A stretch of DNA of 64,000 bases from Nocardia pneumoniae NBRC 100136 (GTDB lineage: Bacteria > Actinomycetota > Actinomycetes > Mycobacteriales > Mycobacteriaceae). Below the pieces are notes generated by a model. That model was not told where the DNA came from, ran no database searches, and saw only the letters and a program-made list of their open reading frames with translations. The stretch is from the NCBI RefSeq assembly GCF_000308755.1, contig NZ_BAGF01000081.1:1-64000 (forward strand), written 5' to 3'. Shown here one piece after another: positions 8,298 to 15,697 of the stretch. Positions within the stretch are counted from its first letter, which is position 1; every line of letters begins with the position of its first letter. The translations under genes were made by a program, and so were the position numbers.

Positions 8298-8924
8298 ATG
8301 GGCGGCGACCCGGCCGCCAGGCAGCGGCAGCGGGCGGAGCATCTGGGCCCGCAACGGCGCCGCCCGCAGGTGCTCGACACCGCGCTCGCCATCGCCGTGG
8401 AGCACGGCATCGCCGCGGTCACCATGGCCGCCATCGCGGAGCGCATGAACGTGACCAGGCCGGTGGTGTACGCCTGCTTCGCCGATCGGGTCGAGCTGAT
8501 CGAGGCGCTGATCCAGCGGGAGGAGGGCTACCTGGTCAACGGCGTGCTCGAGGTGGTGACGCCGTACGACGTGGACGCCGACGAGACCGTCTTCGTCGCG
8601 GGATTCCGCCGACTGTTGACGAAAGCCGCGGAGCGACCCGACGCCTGGCGGCTGGTGTACGGCAATCCCGATCCCGCCGTGGCCAAGTCGTTCGGGCGCG
8701 GCCGCGCGCTCGTCGTCGAGCGCTGCGCCGAGTTGTTGCGTCCCACTCTGCGCGCCTGGGGCACCGAGGACGCCGAGCGCAAGCTGCCGGTGCTGGTGGA
8801 GCAGTGGGTGTCCGCGGGTGAAGCGGCCGTGCGCGCACTGCTCGCGGACCAGGACGGCTGGACGCCGGAGGACCTCGGCGAGTTCGTCGGCGCCGCGGTC
8901 TACCGGGCACTGCGGAACGCCTGA
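8298..8924 (+). CDS. TetR-family transcriptional regulator
   Basis: A regulator of about 208 residues with an N-terminal TetR helix-turn-helix (VLDTALAIAVEHGIAAVTMAAIAERMNVTRPVVYACFADR, split here as helix 1-3 features) and a helical ligand domain. A GTG at 8220 that overlaps the xthA stop would extend it by 26 basic, proline-rich residues. The ATG at 8298 gives the more normal length. It is followed, 174 bases later, by the homogentisate pathway genes in the same direction and may regulate them, although the ligand and targets are unknown. Confidence 0.85.
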   Translation: MGGDPAARQRQRAEHLGPQRRRPQVLDTALAIAVEHGIAAVTMAAIAERMNVTRPVVYACFADRVELIEALIQREEGYLVNGVLEVVTPYDVDADETVFVAGFRRLLTKAAERPDAWRLVYGNPDPAVAKSFGRGRALVVERCAELLRPTLRAWGTEDAERKLPVLVEQWVSAGEAAVRALLADQDGWTPEDLGEFVGAAVYRALRNA

Positions 8925-9045
8925 CCAGCTGGCCGACATTTCTTCGACGAAGGCGGGCACCGCTCGACAATTCAACATGTCGACGGGCGGATATCCGGCA
9001 AAATTGGTGCGGCCGGGTCGCGTTTCCGCTCCGCCTACCAGCCCC

Positions 9046-9064
9046 GATCACTACGATGGTGATC
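9046..9064. promoter_or_regulatory. Inverted repeat over the likely hmgA promoter
   Basis: GATCAC and GTGATC form a perfect 6-base inverted repeat with a 7-base spacer, 35 bases before the hmgA ATG. A TACGAT -10-like hexamer lies in the spacer, so a bound protein would block transcription. The TetR-type regulator encoded just upstream is a candidate, by position only. Confidence 0.4.
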
Positions 9065-9098
9065 AACTATCCGACCACCGGCTGGCGGAGGGACGGTC

Positions 9099-10295
9099 AT
9101 GGCGTTCTATCGGCATGTGGGTGCGGTACCGCCGAAGCGGCACACCCAGCATCGCGACGAGCAGGGCCGGCTCTACTACGAGGAGCTGATGGGCGAGGAG
9201 GGCTTCTCCGGCGACTCCTCGCTGCTGTATCACCGCGGCCTTCCGCCCGCGCTCGTCGATTCGACGGTGTGGCAGCTTCCGGACCAGACCACGAAGCCGA
9301 ACCATCCACTGCGCCACCGGCATTTGCGACTGCACGCGCTGTTTCCCGGCGACACCCCGGCCGAGACCGATCCGGTCACCGGGCGGCGGCTGCTGCTGGC
9401 CAACGCGGACGTGCGCATCTCGTACGTGGCCGCCAAGGGCGGATCGCCGCTGTACCGCAACGCCATCGGCGACGAGCTGGTGTACGTGGAGTCGGGTGCC
9501 GCGATGGTCGAGACCGTGTTCGGTCCGCTGTCCGCGCGCCAGGGCGATCAGGTGCTCATCCCACGGGCCACGACCCATCGCTGGCGCCCCACCGGACCGG
9601 AACCGTTACGCGCATATGTCATCGAGGCGACCGGCCACATCACGCCACCCAAGCGCTATCTGTCCAAGTTCGGCCAGCTGCTCGAGCACGCCCCGTACTG
9701 CGAACGCGATCTGCACGGACCCACCGAGACGATAACCGCGACCGGCACGGACGTGGAGGTGCTGGTCAAGCACCGGCCCGGCGGGCAGGTCGTCGGCACG
9801 CGCATGGTCTACGCCACCCACCCGTTCGACGTCGTCGGCTGGGACGGCTGCCTGTACCCGTTCACCTTCAACATCGCCGACTTCGAACCGATCACCGGGC
9901 GCATCCATCAGCCGCCGCCGGTCCACCAGGCTTTCGAAGGCGGCAACTTCGTCGTCTGCAATTTCGTCCCGCGCAAGGTCGACTACCACCCGCTCTCGAT
10001 TCCGGTGCCGTACTACCACTCCAACGTCGACTCCGACGAGATCATGTTCTACTGCGGCGGGAATTACGAAGCGCGCAAGGGGTCCGGGATCACGCAGGGC
10101 TCGGTATCGGTGCACCCCGGCGGCTACGCCCACGGACCGCAGCCCGGCGCCTACGAGAACAGCATAGGCATCGAGTTCTTCGACGAGCTGGCCGTCATGG
10201 TGGACACCTTCCGGCCGCTGGAACTCGGCGAAGGCGCGCTGGCCTGCGAGGATCCGACCTACGCGTGGACCTGGTCCGGGCGGGGGCCCGCGTGA
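9099..10295 (+). CDS. hmgA: Homogentisate 1,2-dioxygenase
   Basis: A 398-residue enzyme that opens the ring of homogentisate to give maleylacetoacetate in tyrosine and phenylalanine breakdown. The sequence has the cupin-like N-terminal half (GDELVYVESGAAMVETVFG, DQVLIPRATTHRW) and the C-terminal catalytic part (PYYHSNVDSDEIMFYCGGNYEARKG, SVSVHPGGYAHGPQPG) that supplies the iron-binding His/Glu set. GGAGGG precedes the ATG. The TGA overlaps the GTG of fumarylacetoacetase, so the pair is coupled. Confidence 0.96.
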   Translation: MAFYRHVGAVPPKRHTQHRDEQGRLYYEELMGEEGFSGDSSLLYHRGLPPALVDSTVWQLPDQTTKPNHPLRHRHLRLHALFPGDTPAETDPVTGRRLLLANADVRISYVAAKGGSPLYRNAIGDELVYVESGAAMVETVFGPLSARQGDQVLIPRATTHRWRPTGPEPLRAYVIEATGHITPPKRYLSKFGQLLEHAPYCERDLHGPTETITATGTDVEVLVKHRPGGQVVGTRMVYATHPFDVVGWDGCLYPFTFNIADFEPITGRIHQPPPVHQAFEGGNFVVCNFVPRKVDYHPLSIPVPYYHSNVDSDEIMFYCGGNYEARKGSGITQGSVSVHPGGYAHGPQPGAYENSIGIEFFDELAVMVDTFRPLELGEGALACEDPTYAWTWSGRGPA

Positions 10296-11464
10296 GGGTC
10301 GAGGTACCCGCCGAATCCCTTTTCGGCCCCGACAATCTGCCCTATGGCGTGTTCGCTCCGTCCGGGCAGGACTTCCGGGTCGGTGTGCGATACGGGGACA
10401 ATGTCATCGACCTGGCTGCCGCCCTCGAGGATTCGGTGTTCGCCGGTCCGGATCTGAATGGTTTCCTGGAGCAGGGGCCTGCACGCTGGCGCGAAGTACG
10501 CGAACAAATCCGAGAGCTCGTAGATCGCGAGATAGATGACGCGACAGTGCATCCCGTTGCCGACGTGGCGCTGCGACTGCCGGTTCGGATCGGCGACTAC
10601 GTGGATTTCTACGCGAGCATCGATCACGCGACGAACCTCGGCCGCCTGTTCCGGCCGGACGCCGATCCGCTGCTGCCCAATTGGCGTCACCTGCCGGTCG
10701 GCTACCACGGCAGAGCGGGCACCGTGGTGGTCTCCGGCACCGAGGTGACTCGGCCGTGCGGTCAGCGCGGAACCGATTCGGGCGCACCGGATTTCGGCCC
10801 TTCCCGCCGCTTGGACATCGAAGCGGAGCTCGGGTTCGTGATCGGCCTCGGCTCGGACCTCGGCGCACCGGTGGAGATCGACCAGTTCCCCGACCGCGTC
10901 TTCGGCGTCACGCTGGTCAACGACTGGTCCGCCCGCGACATCCAGGCGTGGGAGTACCAGCCACTCGGCCCGTTCCTCGGCAAGTCCTTCGCGACCTCGA
11001 TCTCCCCGTGGATCACCCCCCTGGCCGCCCTGGAGTCCGCACGGATACCGCTACCCGAGCAATCACCCGCACCACTGCCCTACCTGCGCGGAACGCAAGA
11101 CTGGGGCCTGGACATCGATCTCACCGTGACATGGAACGGCCAACCGGTCACCTATCCGCCCTACTCCCGAATGTACTGGTCACCAGCGCAAATGCTGGCC
11201 CACCTCACCGCGAACGGCGCCTCCACCCGCCCCGGCGACCTCTACGCCTCCGGCACCATCTCCGGCCCCGCCCCCAACCAACGCGGCTCTTTCATCGAAT
11301 TATCCTGGGGCGGAACCGAACCGATCCTGGTCAACGACCAGAAACGCACCTTCTTGGAAGACGGCGACGAGGTCACCATCACCGCATCAGCTCCCGGGCC
11401 GCACGCGGCACGGATCGGATTGGGCGAGGTCACTGGCCGAATCGTCCCTGCGCGTCCGCGCTGA
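10292..11464 (+). CDS. fahA: Fumarylacetoacetase
   Basis: A 390-residue enzyme that hydrolyses fumarylacetoacetate to fumarate and acetoacetate, the last step of tyrosine catabolism. It shows the FAH N-terminal SH3-like domain and the catalytic beta-roll with DFYASIDHATNLGRLFRP, LPVGYHGRAGTVV, LDIEAELGFVIG (metal acid) and VNDWSARDIQAWEYQPLGPF. The GTG start at 10292 overlaps the hmgA stop (GTGA). No maleylacetoacetate isomerase is present in this two-gene operon. It must act from elsewhere or be replaced by a mycothiol-dependent enzyme. Confidence 0.95.
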   Translation: MRVEVPAESLFGPDNLPYGVFAPSGQDFRVGVRYGDNVIDLAAALEDSVFAGPDLNGFLEQGPARWREVREQIRELVDREIDDATVHPVADVALRLPVRIGDYVDFYASIDHATNLGRLFRPDADPLLPNWRHLPVGYHGRAGTVVVSGTEVTRPCGQRGTDSGAPDFGPSRRLDIEAELGFVIGLGSDLGAPVEIDQFPDRVFGVTLVNDWSARDIQAWEYQPLGPFLGKSFATSISPWITPLAALESARIPLPEQSPAPLPYLRGTQDWGLDIDLTVTWNGQPVTYPPYSRMYWSPAQMLAHLTANGASTRPGDLYASGTISGPAPNQRGSFIELSWGGTEPILVNDQKRTFLEDGDEVTITASAPGPHAARIGLGEVTGRIVPARPR

Positions 11465-11565
11465 CGACACCGGAGCTGTTCGTCCAACTCGCTGAGATCC
11501 TAGCCACTGGCTCCGCCGCCCGCTGACGCGTTCTCGGTGACCTCCGCACAAATAGTGGCCAGTTG

Positions 11566-11730
11566 TCAGTGTCGATACATCTGCGGCAGTTCCAGCGTCG
11601 TCTCAGCGGCCGTCGCGAAGTACTCAACACTGTGCCGCCCCAGTATGCGCGGTGCGGAACGATGGCGACCCAGCACGTATCCGAGCACGAACGACACAAC
11701 CACGCCCAGCGCGAAGACAATCACAACCAT
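11566..11730 (-). CDS. Small single-pass membrane protein, 54 residues
   Basis: A 54-residue reading frame, ATG at 11730 to TGA at 11566-11568. It begins MVVIVFALGVVVSFVLGYV, a clear membrane segment, followed by a basic LGRHRSAPR stretch and a short acidic/polar tail ending LPQMYRH. The start lies ten bases inside the end of the upstream 61-residue gene, which points to translational coupling. Function is unknown. It is the last gene of the minus-strand arm of the 11.6-13.8 kb module and is supported by its membrane pattern and overlap rather than by recognised homology. Confidence 0.6.
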   Translation of the reverse strand: MVVIVFALGVVVSFVLGYVLGRHRSAPRILGRHSVEYFATAAETTLELPQMYRH

Positions 11731-11906
11731 AGCGACTCGCAAGGCAGCGGTGGCATGCCCTCGCGGACTTCATCGTCTATCAGTACGGGAACACCGAGCC
11801 AAGCACCGATGTTCTTGGCGTACAGAATCGCTGCTTGCCTCGCTGCGCAGTAGTCGAACACAAGAGGCCCGAACACGATGCGCACGTGGCACTGATCTAG
11901 TTGCAC
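11721..11906 (-). CDS. Small conserved-looking hypothetical protein, 61 residues
   Basis: A 61-residue protein starting at GTG 11906 with GAAAGGG seven bases upstream. The sequence has a beta-type start (CHVRIVFGPLVFDYCAARQA), a helix (AILYAKNIGAWLGVPVLIDD) and the ending EGMPPLPCESLW. It has three cysteines and no signal or membrane segment. Small proteins of this look seem to occur near DUF6879/Scr1-type genes in actinomycetes, but I know no function. It is divergent from the 12130-13788 operon and overlaps the downstream membrane peptide gene. Confidence 0.6.
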   Translation of the reverse strand: MQLDQCHVRIVFGPLVFDYCAARQAAILYAKNIGAWLGVPVLIDDEVREGMPPLPCESLWL

Positions 11907-12018
11907 GCCACGCCCTTTCGGCGAACGGATTGGCTCTGGGGCCGGGTGAACGACATCGACAGCTCACCCCGGCCCATTGCACAAGAACCTAAGAACCTGG
12001 CCGAGAAGACATGAACAT

Positions 12019-12043
12019 GTTTGCTACAGTTTGCGATAGGAGG
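12019..12043 (+). promoter_or_regulatory. GTTTGC direct repeats and orphan AGGAGG before the small-gene operon
   Basis: GTTTGC occurs at 12019-12024 and 12029-12034, ten bases apart, so one helical turn. A strong AGGAGG follows at 12038-12043, but no ORF of useful length starts within its reach. The site lies between the divergent arms of the module and is the natural place for its promoter and a regulator, perhaps the Scr1-like protein encoded there. Confidence 0.35.
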
Positions 12044-12129
12044 CGATTTTCGTTGACCGGTTGACCCCGGTCACCGACGATCGTTATGCGCAAGAAAATG
12101 CGCGCAACTCCTCACGAAGGACAGAACTC

Positions 12130-12459
12130 ATGAAGTTACGGTTCCTCGGCAAGAACACGAACAAGAACGGTTGCCCGACCCTGTACCTCACCGATCGCGG
12201 TACTTACGTCGTGCAAGGTTGGCGGGTACCAGGTCGAGCCGACATGATCGAGATTCCACACCCGCTGCTCGCGTTCCTCGAGCCGGGGACGTGTCTGGGC
12301 GTGCTGCTTCAGGACACAGGCCACGGAACGTTCTTGCTGTCCGGCGAGGCAGTGACCGACCCGGAAGCGTTGACGCAGATGGATATACCGGACCACGAAA
12401 CCTGCATCGAGGTTCCAGTAGGACAGGAGATCAGGCGGGATGCAGCTCTTACAAGGTGA
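12130..12459 (+). CDS. Hypothetical protein of a Scr1-linked operon, 109 residues
   Basis: A 109-residue soluble protein starting at ATG 12130, with GAAGGA upstream. The pattern is MKLRFLGKNTNKNGCPTLY, then a beta-rich middle (TDRGTYVVQGWRVPG, MIEIPHPLLAFLEPGTC) and an acidic end. There is no signal peptide or membrane helix. I do not recognise a characterised domain. Position suggests a role like the DUF397/AbaA-type partners that accompany WhiJ/Scr1 regulators in actinomycetes. Its last 20 bases overlap the DUF6879 gene. An in-frame TTG at 12061 is an alternative start without a good ribosome site. Confidence 0.7.
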   Translation: MKLRFLGKNTNKNGCPTLYLTDRGTYVVQGWRVPGRADMIEIPHPLLAFLEPGTCLGVLLQDTGHGTFLLSGEAVTDPEALTQMDIPDHETCIEVPVGQEIRRDAALTR

Positions 12460-12958
12460 AGCGTTCGACGAGTTCTTCCATACGTTCAGGCGGACGGCGT
12501 ATCACCTCGAAGTACTCGATACTTACTCGACGCCCGAAGAAGACGAACCGTTCCGCAAGTTCTTGGCCGGAGAGCCCGACGATTACGAGTGGTTCAAGAC
12601 CTGGGCGGATGACGTACACGCGATCACATCGAGCGGCAAGCAGATGCGCCGTGCCCGCGTCGTCACCGAGCCCCACACCGACTACACCCGGTGGTCACTC
12701 GTCGTCGCCCATCAGAACATCGCTGCGGGGGAGGAAATCCGCTACCTGGCTCGACACCTGATCGACCCATCCGAGCTGACCACGGACGACTTTTGGCTGT
12801 TCGATGACAACCTCGTAGCGTTCACCGTCTTCGAGCCATCAGGCCAGTTCATGGGCGGTGCGTTCACAGAAGACCCGGTAATCGTCGGGCATTGCCAGGC
12901 GGTGTGGAACCGGGTGTGGAACAAGGCCCTACCCCACGCCGAGTACATCAAGGCGTGA
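12440..12958 (+). CDS. DUF6879-family protein
   Basis: A 172-residue protein with the DUF6879 pattern: LLQGEAFDEFFHTFRRTAYHLE at the start, RRARVVTEPHTDYTRWSL in the middle, and IRYLARHL, DFWLFDDNLVAFTVF, NRVWNKALPHAEY toward the end. The arginine/tryptophan spacing resembles a nucleic-acid- or nucleotide-handling fold, but no activity has been assigned. It sits between the 109-residue gene (20-base overlap) and the Scr1-type regulator (GTGA overlap), so all three must be co-translated. DUF6879 genes commonly pair with Scr1/DUF5753 regulators in Streptomyces and Nocardia. Confidence 0.8.
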   Translation: MQLLQGEAFDEFFHTFRRTAYHLEVLDTYSTPEEDEPFRKFLAGEPDDYEWFKTWADDVHAITSSGKQMRRARVVTEPHTDYTRWSLVVAHQNIAAGEEIRYLARHLIDPSELTTDDFWLFDDNLVAFTVFEPSGQFMGGAFTEDPVIVGHCQAVWNRVWNKALPHAEYIKA

Positions 12959-13788
12959 CCACAACCGCGAAAGAGGCCCGCGAGGCGTTCGGTGAGCGCC
13001 TGCGCAACCTCCGCAAAGATGCAGGACTGACCGGCAGGCAACTCGCTGAGCTTGCCGGTTGGCACAGTTCCAAGGTCTCGAAGATCGAATACGGCAAGCA
13101 AACGCCAACCGACGAAGATCTCCGCACGTGGTGCCTCCACACCCGCTCCGCAGATCAGATACCCGACCTCATCGCCAACTTGCGCAACGTCGAGACCGCA
13201 TACCTCGAGCAGAAGCGAATGCGCCTGCCGCACAGGCAAAAACAGTCGATCGCGACCGAGGCCAAAACCAACCTCATGCGCTGGTACGAGCCCGTCGTCG
13301 TACCCGGACTGTTGCAGACCCCGCCCTACGCCGAGGCGATTCTCCGGATGGTGCTCGACTTCTACGAGGACCCGCCCGGAGACCTCGAGCCCGGCCTTGC
13401 GGCACGTCTCGAACGTCAGCAAGTCCTCTATCGAGGCAATCACCGTTTCTACTTCATCATCGCCGAACAGGTGCTCCGCACACCCGTGGGCACCGTGGAC
13501 GTGATGCTCGAACAACTGGACCGTTTGCTTACGGCCATGTCTCTGCCTCGCGTCGTGCTGGGCATCCTGCCGACGAAGGCCGACTATCAGACCCCAGTGA
13601 TGAACAACTTCGTCATGTTCGACAGCCGCATGGTGCAGGTCGAAACCATCTCCGCCGAGCTGACGATCACCCAGCCCAGCGAGATAGCCGTGTACGAGAA
13701 AGCATTCCATCGACTTAAGGACCAAGCCATCCACGGACAGGATGCGCGGGCGATGATCGCCGCGGCTATGGACGAGTTGCGCGACTGA
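12955..13788 (+). CDS. Helix-turn-helix regulator with DUF5753 (Scr1/WhiJ type)
   Basis: A 277-residue protein. The N terminus is an XRE-type helix-turn-helix (FGERLRNLRKDAGLTGRQLA ... HSSKVSKIEYGKQTPT, about residues 10-55). The remainder is the DUF5753 region, recognised by MRWYEPVVVPGLLQTPPYAEA and by the LDRLLTAMSLPRVVLGILP stretch. Family members include WhiJ and Scr1, which act with small partner proteins to control development or antibiotic production. The GTG start at 12955 overlaps the DUF6879 stop. It probably regulates its own module. Confidence 0.85.
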   Translation: MTTTAKEAREAFGERLRNLRKDAGLTGRQLAELAGWHSSKVSKIEYGKQTPTDEDLRTWCLHTRSADQIPDLIANLRNVETAYLEQKRMRLPHRQKQSIATEAKTNLMRWYEPVVVPGLLQTPPYAEAILRMVLDFYEDPPGDLEPGLAARLERQQVLYRGNHRFYFIIAEQVLRTPVGTVDVMLEQLDRLLTAMSLPRVVLGILPTKADYQTPVMNNFVMFDSRMVQVETISAELTITQPSEIAVYEKAFHRLKDQAIHGQDARAMIAAAMDELRD

Positions 13789-13828
13789 TCTGATCGGCTC
13801 GGTGGCCGATGCCCGGCGTCGGTGACGC

Positions 13829-13857
13829 CGCCGCCCGCCGGGGTGCGGCGGGCGGCG
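13829..13857. terminator. GC-rich hairpin between convergent genes
   Basis: A perfect 12-base-pair stem (13829-13840 with 13846-13857) and a GGGTG loop lie between the Scr1-type gene and thiC, which converge. No T-run follows, as is common for actinobacterial terminators. It would serve both directions. Confidence 0.6.
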
Positions 13858-13865
13858 GGCGACCG

Positions 13866-15518
13866 TTACGACACGACCGGCAGGTAGACCGCGTTGCCGC
13901 TGCTGGCGAACTCGGCGGACTTCTCCGCCATGCCCGCCTTCAGCGCCTCGGTTTCGGTCAGGCCCTGCTTGGCGGCGTATTCGCGGACGTCGGCGGAGAT
14001 CCGCATGGAGCAGAACTTCGGGCCGCACATGGAGCAGAAGTGCGCGGTTTTGGCGGGTTCGGCGGGCAGGGTCTCGTCGTGGTATTCGCGGGCGGTGTCC
14101 GGGTCCAGCGAGAGCGCGAACTGGTCGCGCCAGCGGAACTCGAAGCGCGCCTTGGACAGTGCGTCGTCCCGCTCCTGCGCGCGCGGATGCCCCTTGGCCA
14201 GGTCGGCGGCGTGTGCGGCGATCTTGTAGGTGATCACGCCCACCTTCACGTCGTCGCGGTTGGGCAGGCCGAGGTGCTCCTTCGGGGTGACGTAGCAGAG
14301 CATGGCGGTGCCCGCCTGGGCGATGATCGCGGCGCCGATGGCCGAGGTGATGTGGTCGTAGGCGGGCGCGATGTCGGTGGCGAGCGGGCCGAGGGTGTAG
14401 AACGGCGCTTCCTCGCACAGCTCTTCTTCGAGCCGCACGTTCTCCACGATCTTGTGCATCGGCACGTGGCCGGGGCCTTCGATCATCACCTGGACGCCAT
14501 GCGATTTCGCGATCTTGGTCAGTTCGCCGAGGGTGCGCAGCTCGGCGAACTGCGCCTCGTCGTTGGCGTCGGCGATGGAGCCGGGTCGCAGGCCGTCACC
14601 GAGGGAGAAGGTGACGTCGTAGCGCGCGAGGATCTCGCAGAGCTCCTCGAAGTGCGTGTACAGGAACGATTCCTGATGATGCGCGAGGCACCACGCGGCC
14701 ATGATCGACCCGCCGCGCGAGACGATGCCGGTGACGCGCTTGGCGGTCAGCGGCACGTAACGCAGCAGCACGCCCGCGTGCACGGTCATGTAGTCCACGC
14801 CCTGCTCGCACTGCTCGAGCACGGTGTCGCGGTAGATCTCCCAGGTCAGCTTGGTCGGATCGCCGTTCACCTTCTCCAGCGCCTGGTAGATCGGCACGGT
14901 GCCGACCGGAACCGGGGAGTTGCGCAGAATCCATTCGCGCGTCTCGTGGATGTTCTTGCCGGTGGACAGGTCCATGATGGTGTCGGCGCCCCAGCGGGTG
15001 GCCCACACCATCTTCTCCACCTCCTCGGCGATCGAGGACGAGACGGCCGAGTTGCCGATATTCGCGTTGATCTTGACCAGGAACTTCTTGCCGATGATGG
15101 TCGGCTCGAGTTCCGGGTGCTTGTGGTTGGCCGGGATCACCGCGCGACCCGCCGCCACCTCTTCGCGTACCAGCTCCGGCGACACTCCTTCCCGCGCGGC
15201 GATGAAGCGCATCTCCGGCGTGACGATGCCCTGACGCGCCCAGGAGAGCTGGGTGCGCGGACCCTCCACCGTGGGCTTGGTCCAGGTATCGCGCAGTTTC
15301 GGTAGACCGGCTTCCAGATCGATGGTCGCCGTGTCGTCGGTGTACGGCCCCGACGTGTCGTAGACGTCGAAGTGTTCACCGTTGGTCAGGTTGATCCGGC
15401 GCACCGGAATGCGCAGGTCGTCTACCTCGAGATAGTGCTTGACGCTGCCCTCGATGGGGCCGGTGGTGACGGTGTCGACAGGCGCGGAGCCGCCGTCGGA
15501 CGCAGCGGTGGGTGCCAT
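13866..15518 (-). CDS. thiC: Phosphomethylpyrimidine synthase
   Basis: A 550-residue radical-SAM enzyme that turns aminoimidazole ribotide into HMP-phosphate, the pyrimidine half of thiamine. The C terminus carries the unusual cluster motif CSMCGPKFC (Cx2Cx4C). Upstream are GNSAVSSSIAEEVEKMVWA, DTIMDLSTGKNIHETR, VMIEGPGHVPMHKI and NRDDVKVGVITYKIAAH. Length agrees with mycobacterial ThiC. The gene is preceded by a TPP riboswitch, so high thiamine pyrophosphate should reduce its expression. Unlike the other thiamine genes in the window it stands alone. Confidence 0.98.
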   Translation of the reverse strand: MAPTAASDGGSAPVDTVTTGPIEGSVKHYLEVDDLRIPVRRINLTNGEHFDVYDTSGPYTDDTATIDLEAGLPKLRDTWTKPTVEGPRTQLSWARQGIVTPEMRFIAAREGVSPELVREEVAAGRAVIPANHKHPELEPTIIGKKFLVKINANIGNSAVSSSIAEEVEKMVWATRWGADTIMDLSTGKNIHETREWILRNSPVPVGTVPIYQALEKVNGDPTKLTWEIYRDTVLEQCEQGVDYMTVHAGVLLRYVPLTAKRVTGIVSRGGSIMAAWCLAHHQESFLYTHFEELCEILARYDVTFSLGDGLRPGSIADANDEAQFAELRTLGELTKIAKSHGVQVMIEGPGHVPMHKIVENVRLEEELCEEAPFYTLGPLATDIAPAYDHITSAIGAAIIAQAGTAMLCYVTPKEHLGLPNRDDVKVGVITYKIAAHAADLAKGHPRAQERDDALSKARFEFRWRDQFALSLDPDTAREYHDETLPAEPAKTAHFCSMCGPKFCSMRISADVREYAAKQGLTETEALKAGMAEKSAEFASSGNAVYLPVVS

Positions 15519-15524
15519 TCTTCC

Positions 15525-15620
15525 TCCCTACGCCGGCATTACCCGGTCAGGTTCATACGGTCGACGGCCCTGACGCCTCTCGGCTAGCCGTCCTCTCAGC
15601 CCGCTGGTGCGAGCCCCCGT
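15525..15620 (-). promoter_or_regulatory. TPP riboswitch (THI element) of thiC
   Basis: Read on the minus strand, the leader contains the conserved CTGAGA of the pyrimidine-sensing arm, the later GACCGTATGAACCTGA stretch, and the hallmark GGGTAATGCCGGCGTAGGGA, which ends right at the ribosome site (AGGGAGGAAG) before the thiC ATG. The last conserved block overlaps the Shine-Dalgarno region, so control is likely at translation initiation: TPP binding would hide the ribosome site. Confidence 0.93.
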
Positions 15621-15697
15621 TGATGGTGAATTTTCCCGCCCGACCATACCCGGCCGGGCCGCGCGCGTGCCGGGGGATTCGACAGATGGACCTCTCC

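Noticed and set aside
12053..12062. Leader peptide from the AGGAGG at 12038
   Set aside because: The only start within reach is a TTG followed by two codons and a stop. It is too short to claim.
13809..15305. A 498-codon plus-strand frame opposite thiC
   Set aside because: Shadow of thiC. It has no recognisable domain and begins inside a terminator hairpin.
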